From Chionis minor (taxonomy: Eukaryota > Chordata > Aves > Charadriiformes > Chionididae), in the NCBI GenBank assembly GCA_013398295.1, contig VZSF01008207.1, positions 1,116,621-1,180,620 on the forward strand: a DNA stretch of 64,000 nucleotides, in the 5' to 3' direction. Both the position numbers and the translations under genes were made by a program. This document shows, in pieces, positions 33,101 to 43,190 of the stretch. Below the pieces are notes generated by a model. That model was not told the origin of the DNA. It worked only from the letters and a program-made list of their open reading frames with translations, and searched no databases. Numbering within the stretch: the stretch's first letter is position 1; every line of letters starts with the position of its first letter.

Positions 33101-36100
33101 CCAAACCCAGCATAAAGACAACAGGTCTCACTGCATTTTATTTCTGGAAATCGGGGAGATTATCATCATGGAAAGAAACAAGTTCATCCAAATTACAGGT
33201 ATCCCTCCTCTCCTGAGAGGTCTGAGTATAACACGGATGCAAAAAATGCCTCATTGAACACATCCGAAAATAACAAACATCTCCTAACCAGTCGTTTAGC
33301 CTTGTCCATTATGTGGCCTCATAACGGAGCAAATAATAGCATACCAGGGGAAGTAAAAACACCTCTGAACACCATTTAACACAGTGATTGGGTGTTATTC
33401 TTGTGAAATATCCTGGCCAAGCAGAGAAAAGTGGCAGGGTGGAAGCTGCTTGGAAATCCATGGATAGCCAAAGCAACAGGTCTAGGCTCAGCCAGCCTTG
33501 CTCCTGTTGTTGTAAAATACAAGTGACACGTTGCACACTGCGTAGGTAATTACAGCCACTTAACCCTCATCTGCATTCCACACAATGTAGCCAAGTAATA
33601 AATATAATTACCTCCTTGTCTAGAGCTGTTCCTTAGGTTAACCTCCCACCAGCCGAGCAGCCACCTCCCCGGTTAAAAAGATTAATTTTAAAAGCATTAA
33701 ATCCACAGCTAAATCCAGGGTTCTGATCTCTGGAGCAGCTCCCCAGCAGACCCCCTGCACGCCCAATTTTGTTGTGGAGGACTGGCAGAACACCCCACCC
33801 CCCAAACATCCAAGCAGCACCAGCAACCAAGAGAGATGGGGTCAAACCAAGAGCAAGGCCAGGGAAAAATACACCATGGATGTAAAAGAAAGCTTCCAGA
33901 GAGGAAACTAAGCTGTGCTTTCCTCTCATTAAGAGAAAGTGAGTTTTCCAGTTCGCATGGGACAGCTCTCTAACCCTTCCTAACTCTGGCCAGGACTGAT
34001 ATACGGTAAGAGACCAGCTGGCAGCGGCTGGGCTAGAGTCTGGGCAAACTGACGGGAACTTTCCATCCCAAGTTTCTTGTGCTGATGTAAGTCAGTGCAA
34101 GATCAGTGAAGCTGGTGGAGGCGATGTCTATTTATATCACCTGAGTATCTGGCTAATGAATCACCATATTGCTGTGGCTGGAAAATACTGCCTCACCGGG
34201 AAAATCCCACTTTCAGTGATACAAAATCTGAATGGCAAGGGAAAGAGCTCTCTTCCAGCTCCAAAGCAAACTTGCTTAAAATTAGGTAGGGCCGTGTCCC
34301 TGCAAAAATGAGAACTCACACCAGTTCCTCACTGGCTGTTCAGCTCAATCGAGACTGTCAAAACAATTCCTATTAGGCCTTTCCTACTGGTGTTTCTTTT
34401 CTTCTGAGATACCCTCTGCCTCTCCTTCCGCCAGGCTCTTATCTCCTTGCACATGTTCTGCCTCACAAGAGAAAAACCATAACAAAACGTGATTTATGGC
34501 CAACTTGGAAAATGCAATGACGTCCAGGGTTCCATCTGAATTCCTTCATGTTTGCAAAGTTTAGATGCTGTCCTACGAGCTGCCAAAGCATTCAGAGCAG
34601 GAAGTCAGCAGAAAAAGAAAGATAAGAGGACTGCTGGGGCTAGGACAAATCCCCTACCATGTGTTTTGTTTTCTTGCCTTCTCATGCTTTAGAACTGAAG
34701 AAGAAAGGATCCTCCTGAGCTTCTTTTTCCCTTCTCCCTTTGCCCCAAAAAGACACCCTCAAGCAGAATTGATTACGTTTTCTTAATGAAAACTGGAGTA
34801 AGGGAAGGGAGGCACTTGGGGAGCCCAGGCAGTTTGCATTCGATATAAACAATATGTTTTTAAGTGATCATTAAACTTGTAAATGGCCTGGGAGCCCTGG
34901 TTACGCCACTCTTCAACCAAGCTGACAACTCCCAAGGGCTGGGAACCGCATCTGTCTTCACATTCGGGAGGTGCAGTGGGGACCCGGTCCCAGCTGGGGT
35001 GGCTGCTCCATGCTGCTCCAGCCCAGGGACCACCATCCTTTGGCACTGGTGCCTCTCACCCAAAACAGCAGAGCCGGTATGCATGGCATCCGTGCAAACT
35101 GGCCCCCACGCTGGGGAACGTTTCTGCCCCCCTGCACACGTTCCTGCCCCCTCCCCACAGGGACAGCTGACACACGGGGCACCCGCACCCCACAGTTTCC
35201 CCCACCGCTGCCTTGCCAGGCCAGAGGTCTTCTGCCAGCAGAAAGGGGTCACCCCTCAGGTAGTCCGAGAGAGGGGAAGCAAAATGTCATTTTTGTCACT
35301 ATTTTGCACTCAAATAGCAAAAGCTTCAGCTCTGGACTCACCAGTAACTTGGTCTGGGCCATTTTGCCAGTCCAGGACAGCGAAGTCACTCTCACTTCAC
35401 CCTGTGGCTGGGATTTTTTAGGGGGTGGGGGACTTTTCTGAGGACACAACATGAGAACATTGGGCCTTCTCCCAGTGCCAATCAAATGCTACCTTGGCCT
35501 GAAGGAGTTAGGATATCCAATGCACTCATACTGAAGCACCTACATGTCCTTCAACCAGACCCGATACCATACAACCCAAAACTTCTTGTGTCTACACAGC
35601 TCACGCAGCCTGCACCAAGGCCACCCAGCCCCATAGGTCTGCAAACCCAGCAATGCTACAGCCTCTGCCCCCCACGCCAGGAGCACGGCAGGGCAGAAAA
35701 CCCCGCTGCTGCTGCAACCCCGGAGCCAGAGATCCCTCAGGAGACCAAGTGAGACCATGCCAGGGCAGTGCATTGCTCAGGCTGAAGGCACGTCTGCAGC
35801 AGTAAGAAAAAAATAATGAATCCCACAGGGAAGCACCTTGTGACTGAGGATCAAGAACTTGTCTCAGGGGGCCAACATGGAGGAATATATAAGCATATTA
35901 CCAGGTTGCACCTGCTGTCATGTACACCTTTTTGCCCTTGGCTGGCCACTTGCCACTTTGCTCAATATAAGACAGATTACTAGAGATATATAGAGAGATG
36001 TAATTGGTTTCTAGAAGTTTTCCGGGACCGTTTCCATTCCAGAAGCTACTAATTACAGAGTACTTCTTGGTACAAACGAAATTTTCTTTGGAAATAGGAT

Positions 36101-37019
36101 TGTTTGCAGAGAGATGAAAAGCATCACAAACATGCTCACAATTTGTGAATATGCATTCATACACATATTTCTAGTAATGCTCATGCAGCCCTTCTTACAG
36201 CTCTCTTGCAGGTCTGATGAATCACACCCTACAAACAATACCACTCAAGCAACAGTCATGCTGAATGGCGCATGACTAACCCATAAGCAGAAGTTTATTC
36301 ACAAAGTGTATGCAAATAGCAAACACATCTGTAAGCCGCAGCCCTTACTTCAGGATAATTTGCAAACAAGAAAAGGGGTTAAGTCTGTCACGCTGATTGC
36401 TTACAGAAAGTAGATCACTCAGTCTTAGTCATTTGCATCTCTTTCTGGATTGCGAATCCTCCTGGCACAGAATACAGCAGGCCCTTTCATTTGTTTTCCT
36501 ACTCCCCGTCCTCCAGATGTTCAAGTCAGACTTGTTTTCTGCAGTATTTTTTTTTTTTTATGACTTCTTAGCCAGATAATGAAGCCTACTAAGGTCACTA
36601 CTTCACCGTATAATAACTATCCAAGCTCTGGAAACTCCTAAATATACTTGATTTATTATTTCCAGCTATCAGTCATATAAATACATTATGCTTTCTCCAG
36701 AAGAAGAAGTTGCCCCATGAATATTCTGCTTCAGCAGCAATGCAAGGTAACGACTGGGATTCAGCTGCAGAATGAAACAACAAAGCAAATGGTTTGTTTC
36801 TCAGCGACAGGAGTGGAGCAGTGCTATTCAACAGGCTCAGTGAAAGGGCCTATGCTCAGACTTGGCAAAAAGAAATGAATTACAAACGCAAGAAATTTGC
36901 AATGGGTCAGAATAAAAACAGAGATATCTGCCCCACCCCCTTCAGTGAATAAGTGTTTAAATAACTTATTTGATGTAATATTACCCAGAGCAATCCACAA
37001 CTGGACATACAAATCTCAG
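33101..37019. other. Unique non-coding sequence, nothing recognised
   Basis: No gene or repeat family is seen. Between 34,860 and 35,750 the sequence is GC-richer and produces overlapping frames up to 185 codons on both strands. None has a recognisable domain. A G-rich run (GGGGGTGGGGG) lies near 35,421. Confidence 0.5.
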
Positions 37020-37213
37020 AAACACCAGCTTTAATTTAACTTCACCAAAAGGCAAACTCCCAAGAACCCCTTTCATTTGAGACTAGAATGGTAACACCTG
37101 CAGTACTTCAATAAGAGATTAATTTAGGCATCAATTTAATTCATTACAGCTGTACTGAGCTCCTGGCAAAAAGTGCAGTAGGAAAATTTCCCCCAACCTC
37201 AATAAGGGAGCAG
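37020..37213 (+). promoter_or_regulatory. Enhancer-like block overlapping an exon-like segment
   Basis: AT-rich, repeat-free sequence with AGAGATTAATTTAGGC and CAATTTAATTCATTACAG, both homeodomain-type. Its 3' part (37,150-37,213) is bounded by an acceptor (TTTAATTCATTACAG) and the strong donor GCAG|GTGAGG. It encodes 21 open codons after one leading base (CTELLAKSAVGKFPPTSIRE, then Q). Either reading, enhancer or exon, is unproven. Confidence 0.2.
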
Positions 37214-39100
37214 GTGAGGAACAAGCACTAAATTTGTAGTAGGTGTAGGTAAAGTGGATAGATAGAGAGTTAGCAAGCTTTGAAGACTGAATGCATTATC
37301 ATTTCTTAGTAGACTTCTGACTGCTTCTTATGACTGCTAAGGTGCTTTATAGTTTTATAGTTTATGCAATGTCTTCAAATTATATCATATAAGGTATTAC
37401 TGGTAAGCGTGCTAGTGCTTCTTCTATGACATCTTTTATGATGTTTTCTCAACACTTAACTTAAGCATTAACTGAAGTACAGGCTACCTATGTGCATGCT
37501 AACCAAATTAAGTCTCCATATTCTCCTGTAGTATGGAATATAGTTTTTAGGAGCAGACTTGCACTTTACTTTTTGATTGAAACATGAGTAGATAAGGGAT
37601 GCCTCTAAACACTGCTGTAAATTTCGTGATTTATTTTGCAGAAAGTTGCTCCTTTCCCTGGATTTAGGATGTTACCAGCAATAAGTAGTGAGCCACTTTT
37701 ACAATAAATTGCTGTGAATACTGTGTATCTCTCTTATTACAAGTGCCTCAGTGCACAATCAAAGCCTTGCAACCTGCCCGTGTCTCAAATGAATAGCTGT
37801 AAGCTCCCTTTGATGCTGACTTGGTTAACAATCCTAAGACAGGCTGGCATAAACAGTTCCTGGCACATCTCTCTCTCCATCCAAGGACTTGGAATCGCGG
37901 GAGGCAGGGTCTCCAGCTGAAAGAGGAGTATGGAAAGTCTGTATTCCTGATCCCTCACACTGGATTTCATTTCGGAGATTTGGGAGTAGTAGGTTAATGC
38001 CTGACAGCTACAGCAGCCAGCTGTAGCTATTCTTGCTACAGGGAGCAGCGATAAAGACTGCTTGCTTTCAGGACTTTGTATTTTGGGGGCTATGTCTTTC
38101 AAGCTGCCTCTCACAGATTGTCATCTTCCTTCAGCAAATATCGTCATCATCATCATCATCATCTCATCACTCAAGCGACAGCAATGCGCTGCCTTGGCAG
38201 AGCTGAGCCCCTGCATGGTGTGGGCTGGGGTCCCAGGGGACTGTAGCACAGAATCGTGTCACACCATCCCCAGTGCCTGTGGACACCGGTGCCTGGTGCT
38301 CCTGCTGGGGCTGGTGGGCTTCACCACATCAGGTAGCTTACCCTGGCTTTTGGAATCACTGTGGTTTCCATCAGCTGAGTTGCACGTCTAAATTTCAGCA
38401 TGCCCTAAAAATATCATAGCTGGTGTTAGCAAGAACTGCTGCTTCATCTCACTGAACCTTTCCTCCTTGCATCTTTAAAAATAAGCAATGGTGCTCAAGG
38501 GAAGCCTCTTTCTCCTCAAAGAAGGACTCACTTTTAATTACCAACTACTAAATAAAGCCGTTCACACTCTTTTCAGCTACCAAAACACATACCTAGTTAG
38601 AAAATACACCACATACTCATATATAACCTGGTAATGGAAACACAAGGAGAGGGAGATGCCAAGCGTAGACATAGATGTACTCCTTTGGAAAGGGTACTAC
38701 ATCCTTACGCGTGAGGTAAATGTTACTTTATGTAGCTCAAAAGTGGCAATAAAAGGACTGTATATGTATTAAATATTTTTGTTTATGACAGCTTTATAAA
38801 AAATGGGCAGATTAGAAGTAATGGGAACAGAGTGTTTATTTTCTACCTCTCCAAAAATGTAATTGTTGATACTCCTGTTTCATTGACATAAGCAGCTTTT
38901 CCTACTTCGCTTCATTCCTGACTGATTTGAGTCTCTGGAAAATATTTTGGACTTGTACCATAGTGCCAGCTAGGCCTGATGATTTTATCGTATGTACTTC
39001 CCTGCCCTTTTTCCTAACCGGACATCAAATAGCACTCCCTCTGGGTGAAGTCCCCCTATTTACCCAATGTGAATGTTTAAACAAGTTACGTCCCTCTTAC
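37214..39100. other. Unique non-coding sequence with an ATC repeat
   Basis: No gene is recognised. It contains the (ATC)n repeat at 38,143-38,163. A second acceptor-like tract (TGATTTATTTTGCAG, ending near 37,642) is followed by AATAAA near 37,703, with no coding support. Confidence 0.5.
38143..38163 (+). repeat. (ATC)n microsatellite
   Basis: Seven or so ATC units occur in succession with a single interrupting base at the left edge. Confidence 0.88.
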
Positions 39101-39198
39101 CTGACATGAACACTGGGCAATCAGGAGTAGGCGGTGCTGAAACAGCTGGTTTTCCTCCAGTTCCTTTAATCGGCGTTGTGTTAAACCCTCAGTGAACA
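39101..39198 (-). other. Exon-like segment, 98 bp, minus strand
   Basis: On the minus strand a good acceptor (GTGTCCTTCTCCTATAATCAG) and a near-consensus donor (GTCAG|GTAAGA) enclose 98 bp. After two leading bases, 32 codons are open and end exactly at the donor. The peptide includes TQRRLKELEENQLFQHRLLL, which is charged and leucine-rich, like a short coiled coil. I do not recognise the protein. A competing + strand pair (acceptor CTGGTTTTCCTCCAG, donor ACG|GTGAGT at about 39,220) overlaps it, so at most one is real. Confidence 0.2.
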
Positions 39199-41511
39199 CT
39201 GATTATAGGAGAAGGACACGGTGAGTGTGGTTCAGCGAGCACTAATTTGGGTTCCCTGAAGGGTGTAGGTCTACACAGGAAGGATGGGCGAGCAACCACC
39301 CGGCTCTGTGCAAGGAGAGCAATGTGGGTGGCATGCCGCGCCTGGATGGACAGGTCAGCAATGCATCGAGAAGACGCCGGCCGCTTGGAAAACAGCAAAC
39401 CGCATCTCCTGCTAGTTGGCTTAGGCTTCGGAAGGCAACAGTCTCTGCAGCTGTGCAGAGGGTGCGAGCCCTCAGTCACCAGAGCTTGGCTGGTGGCACC
39501 ACAGGGTGATGGTGGCACCACAGGGTGATGGTGGCGGGAGAAGAGGAGGCTTGTGCCCCTGGGGACCCAGCTGTTGTTGGTGTTTGCCCTGGGCCACCAC
39601 GGGACTTCTTGACGCAGCTAGCACTTGTCTGCACCAGCCAGTGTTTGACTGCCAGAGCAGCTAAGTATGGGTCCTCAAACAAGGCCTTACATTGCTTGTA
39701 CCCTATGTAGCTAGTACAGCTAAACTTGCATCTCAGCTGGCCGTTCATGGCTACCACTTCATTAATGAAGAGAGTGACTTTTCTCCATGGTCTTGGTAGC
39801 TATGCCCTTGGTAGGTATGCCACTGAAACTTTCACCCGCCAACCCACAACCCCACCTAATAGTGTTCATTCTTGGTAAAGGGTAAAGTCAATCACAACTT
39901 CACCCGCTGGGCAGGATGGGAGGGTGTTGCGTTAAGAGTTAAAGTAAACCCCATTGTTATCATAGAGCATGGCCACGGTGTCTCCACTCCGCTCCACCCT
40001 CCACCGAGTTTCTCCTAGCGCTAGCACACCAAGTTCCCCTGGAGCTGCCAATACCCAGGGTGGCTTAAGGAGTTGTCATGGTATGCGCTGCACTTTAGCT
40101 GCACTACACCCTGCGCCAATACTGTAGGTTTCACCTAAAAATGTGAATAGGGATTTAATTTTAAGTCACCTTCAGTAATTGTCTCACAGATGGGCACGCA
40201 CCCAGATAACAGAGATGCCGCTCATGCAGTAGAATGACCTACAGCACTGGCATCCCCATGCCAGCCCCCCAGGGACACCCATGGGCTCTTTTCCCTGGGC
40301 ACAGTCCAACACAAAGCCTGCAGAGCCACCATCCAGATGTCTCCACCCAGAAGCAGGGCTGCAACCGCACTGTCTGACCAGGACCTCCTGCGATCTGAGG
40401 TAGTGCTATGGGGATGGGGAGGAAAGTGCAGGACCCGCCAGCTCCAAACCCTGCTTGGATCTCAGCCAGCCCGCTGCGTGCCAGGGAATTTGCTGGGGCA
40501 GCCCAGCTGGTCGTGGGGACACTCATGTATGTGGGTGCTCTGGGGTCCGTGCTGACCCTGTTCCACATCTGCTCTGACAGATAACCAACCTGAGACTGTC
40601 ACCGAGCAACAGGGTGATGCCCGTAATTTAGGAAACGGCAAACCATTTGTGTGTGCCTGCACGCTGGAAAATACATCTGGGAAAGGTTAAATCTGTCTTT
40701 GCAGCAGCACAAAACAAATGGGAGCGAACATCAAGATGTCCAGCGCTGCTGCCGGAGGGAGATTGGTGGTCCTGTTGTGGTAAAAGATGCTGCAATGTAA
40801 AATCACATGTCACAAGGAGATTTGCAATGTGCTTCTTTGTGTCTTTTGTGTTACAGCAAAGACTGAGGCTGGGCCTTGGGTTTGGCTTTTTTTTTTTTTT
40901 AAATCAAAAGAATTCTGAAAGGAAATTTCCTCAGATTCTTTGCTTGATGGATTGCTTGTGATGAAAATTGATACAGAAATAAATCACTGTGCTGGATGCT
41001 ACCTGGAAAAGGTGCAGTTCTCTGTTTTCTGTGTTTTCTAGGAAATAACTGGCAGCTGCTCATCTTAACTGTCTCATTTCTGCTTGTTTTTAAAAACTAA
41101 AGTCAGCTCTTCCCTGAAGTTTTCCTGGAAGACTCAGCAATGAAGGGAAAACCATGGGGCTTGTGGTGTTATAGGCATCAGCGAAGCACAGTTTCATACA
41201 AGAATTGCTTAAACTGTGGTTCTGAGTGTTTCAGTACTTATTTCGAGTATGCCCATCTAGCCAGGGATGGAGACGTATGATTAAACAGGAGGGACTGAAG
41301 TCCTTTGTGATGGACAAGGAAAAGGGGATGTGTGCAGCTGCAGGGTGGACCTCTGTGGGGAAGGCAGTGGCTGTGCAGCTGCATGACCACAGCCACAGCC
41401 CAGAGCAGAGCCACGCAGGCAGCGGGAAGCTGATGCCCAGGCTGCTCCCCATCCTCCTTCCTGGGTAAAAATACACGTGTCCAGCTGTAAGCCTGCTGGA
41501 CTCATCTTCTT
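39199..41511. other. Unique non-coding sequence, GC-richer in part
   Basis: No gene is recognised. Overlapping frames up to 110 codons lie at 39,189-39,757 and 40,239-40,961. A 19-bp tandem repeat (39,492-39,535) and a T14 run (40,887-40,900) are present. Confidence 0.5.
39492..39535 (+). repeat. 19-bp tandem repeat, two copies plus partial third
   Basis: GGTGGCACCACAGGGTGAT is present twice in perfect direct succession (39,492-39,510 and 39,511-39,529), followed by the first six bases of a third copy. Confidence 0.92.
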
Positions 41512-41994
41512 GCAAGAAAGACATTGAGGTGCTGCAGTGTGTCCAGAGAAGGGCACTGAAGCTGGTGAGGGGTCTGGAGAACAAGTCTTATGAGGAGCAG
41601 CTGAGGAAACTGGGGTTGTTTAGCCTGGAGAAGAGGAGGCTGAGGGGAGACCTTATCGCTCTCTACAGCTACCTGAAGGGAGGTTGTAGCAAGGTGGATG
41701 TTGGTCTCTTCTCCCAAGTAACAGGCAATAGGACAAAAGGAAATGGCCTCAAGTTAGACCAGGAGAGGTTTAGATTGGATATTAGGAAAAATTTCTTCAC
41801 CGAAAGGGTTATCAAACATTGGAACAGGCTGTCCAGGGAAGTGGTGGAGTCACCATCCCTGGAGGTATTTAAAAGACGGGTAGACGTGGTGCCGAGGGAC
41901 ATGGTTTAGTGATGGTATTGGCAGTGTTATGTTGACGGTTGGACTCTATGATCTTAAAGGTCCCTTCCAACCTAGACAATTCTATGATTCTAAG
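41512..41994 (+). mobile_element. CR1 LINE, 5'-truncated 3' end
   Basis: CR1 is the dominant non-LTR retrotransposon of birds. This roughly 480-bp copy carries the C-terminal part of the ORF2 protein, the 3' UTR and the family's terminal octamer repeats (ATTCTATGATTCTA, 41,979-41,992). The frame from about 41,514 to 41,909 is still open. Recognisable blocks are [58 protein letters not shown] and [14 protein letters not shown], ending DMV then TAG as in many CR1 copies. Severe 5' truncation is normal for CR1, and no long target-site duplication is expected. The intact frame suggests a comparatively young insertion. Reverse transcriptase and endonuclease domains are absent, so this copy cannot move by itself. 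Confidence 0.95.
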
Positions 41995-42300
41995 CAAGTC
42001 CTCTGCATGTGTTTTAAAGGAGGAACACAAACAAGCACCTCCAGCACGGAGGTGGACCTGGTAAAATGCAAGAGAGGTTCACTACGGGGTAGATTATTCT
42101 TGTCAAATCTGATATGTGATTTTCTAGATATCAGATCTGGGATAAACCTTTCCGCTCTGGGTTCCAAAAAGGCTGCAGGGCAAGGTATGAGTTTACCTGG
42201 AGAGGGAGGAGATTGAGATGGGCAAAACCCTGGCTAAGGAGATAGGGCCCCAGGCACTGGGGAGAAGAGTCAGAGCAACAGAGGCTCCTTCCCCAGGACT
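41995..42300 (+). other. Sequence between the two LINE copies
   Basis: Unique or very degraded sequence. Stretches such as GACCTGGTAAAATGCAAGAG and GATTATTCTTGTCAAATCTG could be more 5' parts of the older CR1/L3 relic that follows, but I cannot align them with confidence. Confidence 0.35.
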
Positions 42301-43190
42301 GTTTCCAAGACTGGTCTTACTCAATATTTTTTCTCATAACCTTGGCTCAGAGCATCAGCATGTGCTAATAAACGTTGACGACACAAAACTGGGAAGCAGC
42401 ATCAATTCAGAGGGTTAGAACATGTTACAGGAGGACCTTGTGAAGCAAAGTAACAGAAAAGGGAGGAAATTCAGTAGCACAAAAAACAACGTCATACATT
42501 TGGGAACTGCTTATTTTTTGCTGTAAGCAAGGAACTCATCAGCTAGCAGCAACAGAGCTTTTCCCCGTGAGCAAAGGGCAGTTATGAATGATAACATGAT
42601 GCAGTTGTGAAGAGGGAACTCCAGCCTTAAAATGCTTCCAAAGAGGTATCTCTGTCAGTGACACCTCATGAAGGGTTATGCTAATGCCACTTTACAAGCT
42701 TTTGGTTAGTTCTCACTTGCAATAGCAGGTACAGTTCTTGCTTCCAGTTCCCAACATGAATTCCCAAGGGCTGCAAAATAGGGGACAGAGAAGAGTTATC
42801 AGGATAATCAGAAGAAAAAAGGCTGTATTACCAGAATACTTTTGCTAAAAGCTTTGGCTTGGGAAACTAGCAGAACAAAAGTTCAGAAGTCAGCCAGCTG
42901 CTCTCTGTAAGTGTGCCGGGCACAAACACTCGGGAAGAAAACCTGTTTAAGCACCAGGACAATTTCATCATAAGAACATATGGATACACACTACCCATCA
43001 ACATATTTAGACTATAAATTAGATGAAATGTTTAAATCATTGGGATAACCAGGTTCTGGAAAAGGCTTCCTATGGGATCAAATAACCCCCTGCTCTTAAT
43101 GTGGAGTTTGACGAGTTGGAAAAAGGAGCACATACCTGGACTGGGTAACTCAACAAGTTCTTTCTAATCACTTGTCCTATCTTCACATGC
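42300..43190 (+). mobile_element. Old CR1/L3-like LINE relic
   Basis: Decayed reverse-transcriptase end of a CR1/L3-clade element, same strand as the younger CR1. The frame at 42,374-42,394 reads VDDTKLG, the clade's F/Y-ADDTKL catalytic motif. In the same frame, 39 codons later (42,491-42,505), comes VIHLG preceded by KFSSTKNN, matching the clade's KFN..KC.VLHLG block. The in-frame stop at 42,416 shows decay. Downstream, ATGCCACTTTACAAGCTTTTGG (shortened to its core here), CACTTGCAATAGCAGGTACA and GACAGAGAAGAGTTATCAGG correspond to the 'LY.all.P.leYc' and 'vQrR..r.I' regions. The tail near 43,030-43,190 is diffuse. Confidence 0.7.

Noticed and set aside
34864..35421. Overlapping frames of up to 185 codons on both strands
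   Set aside because: GC-rich sequence lowers stop frequency in all frames. There is no domain and no splice structure.
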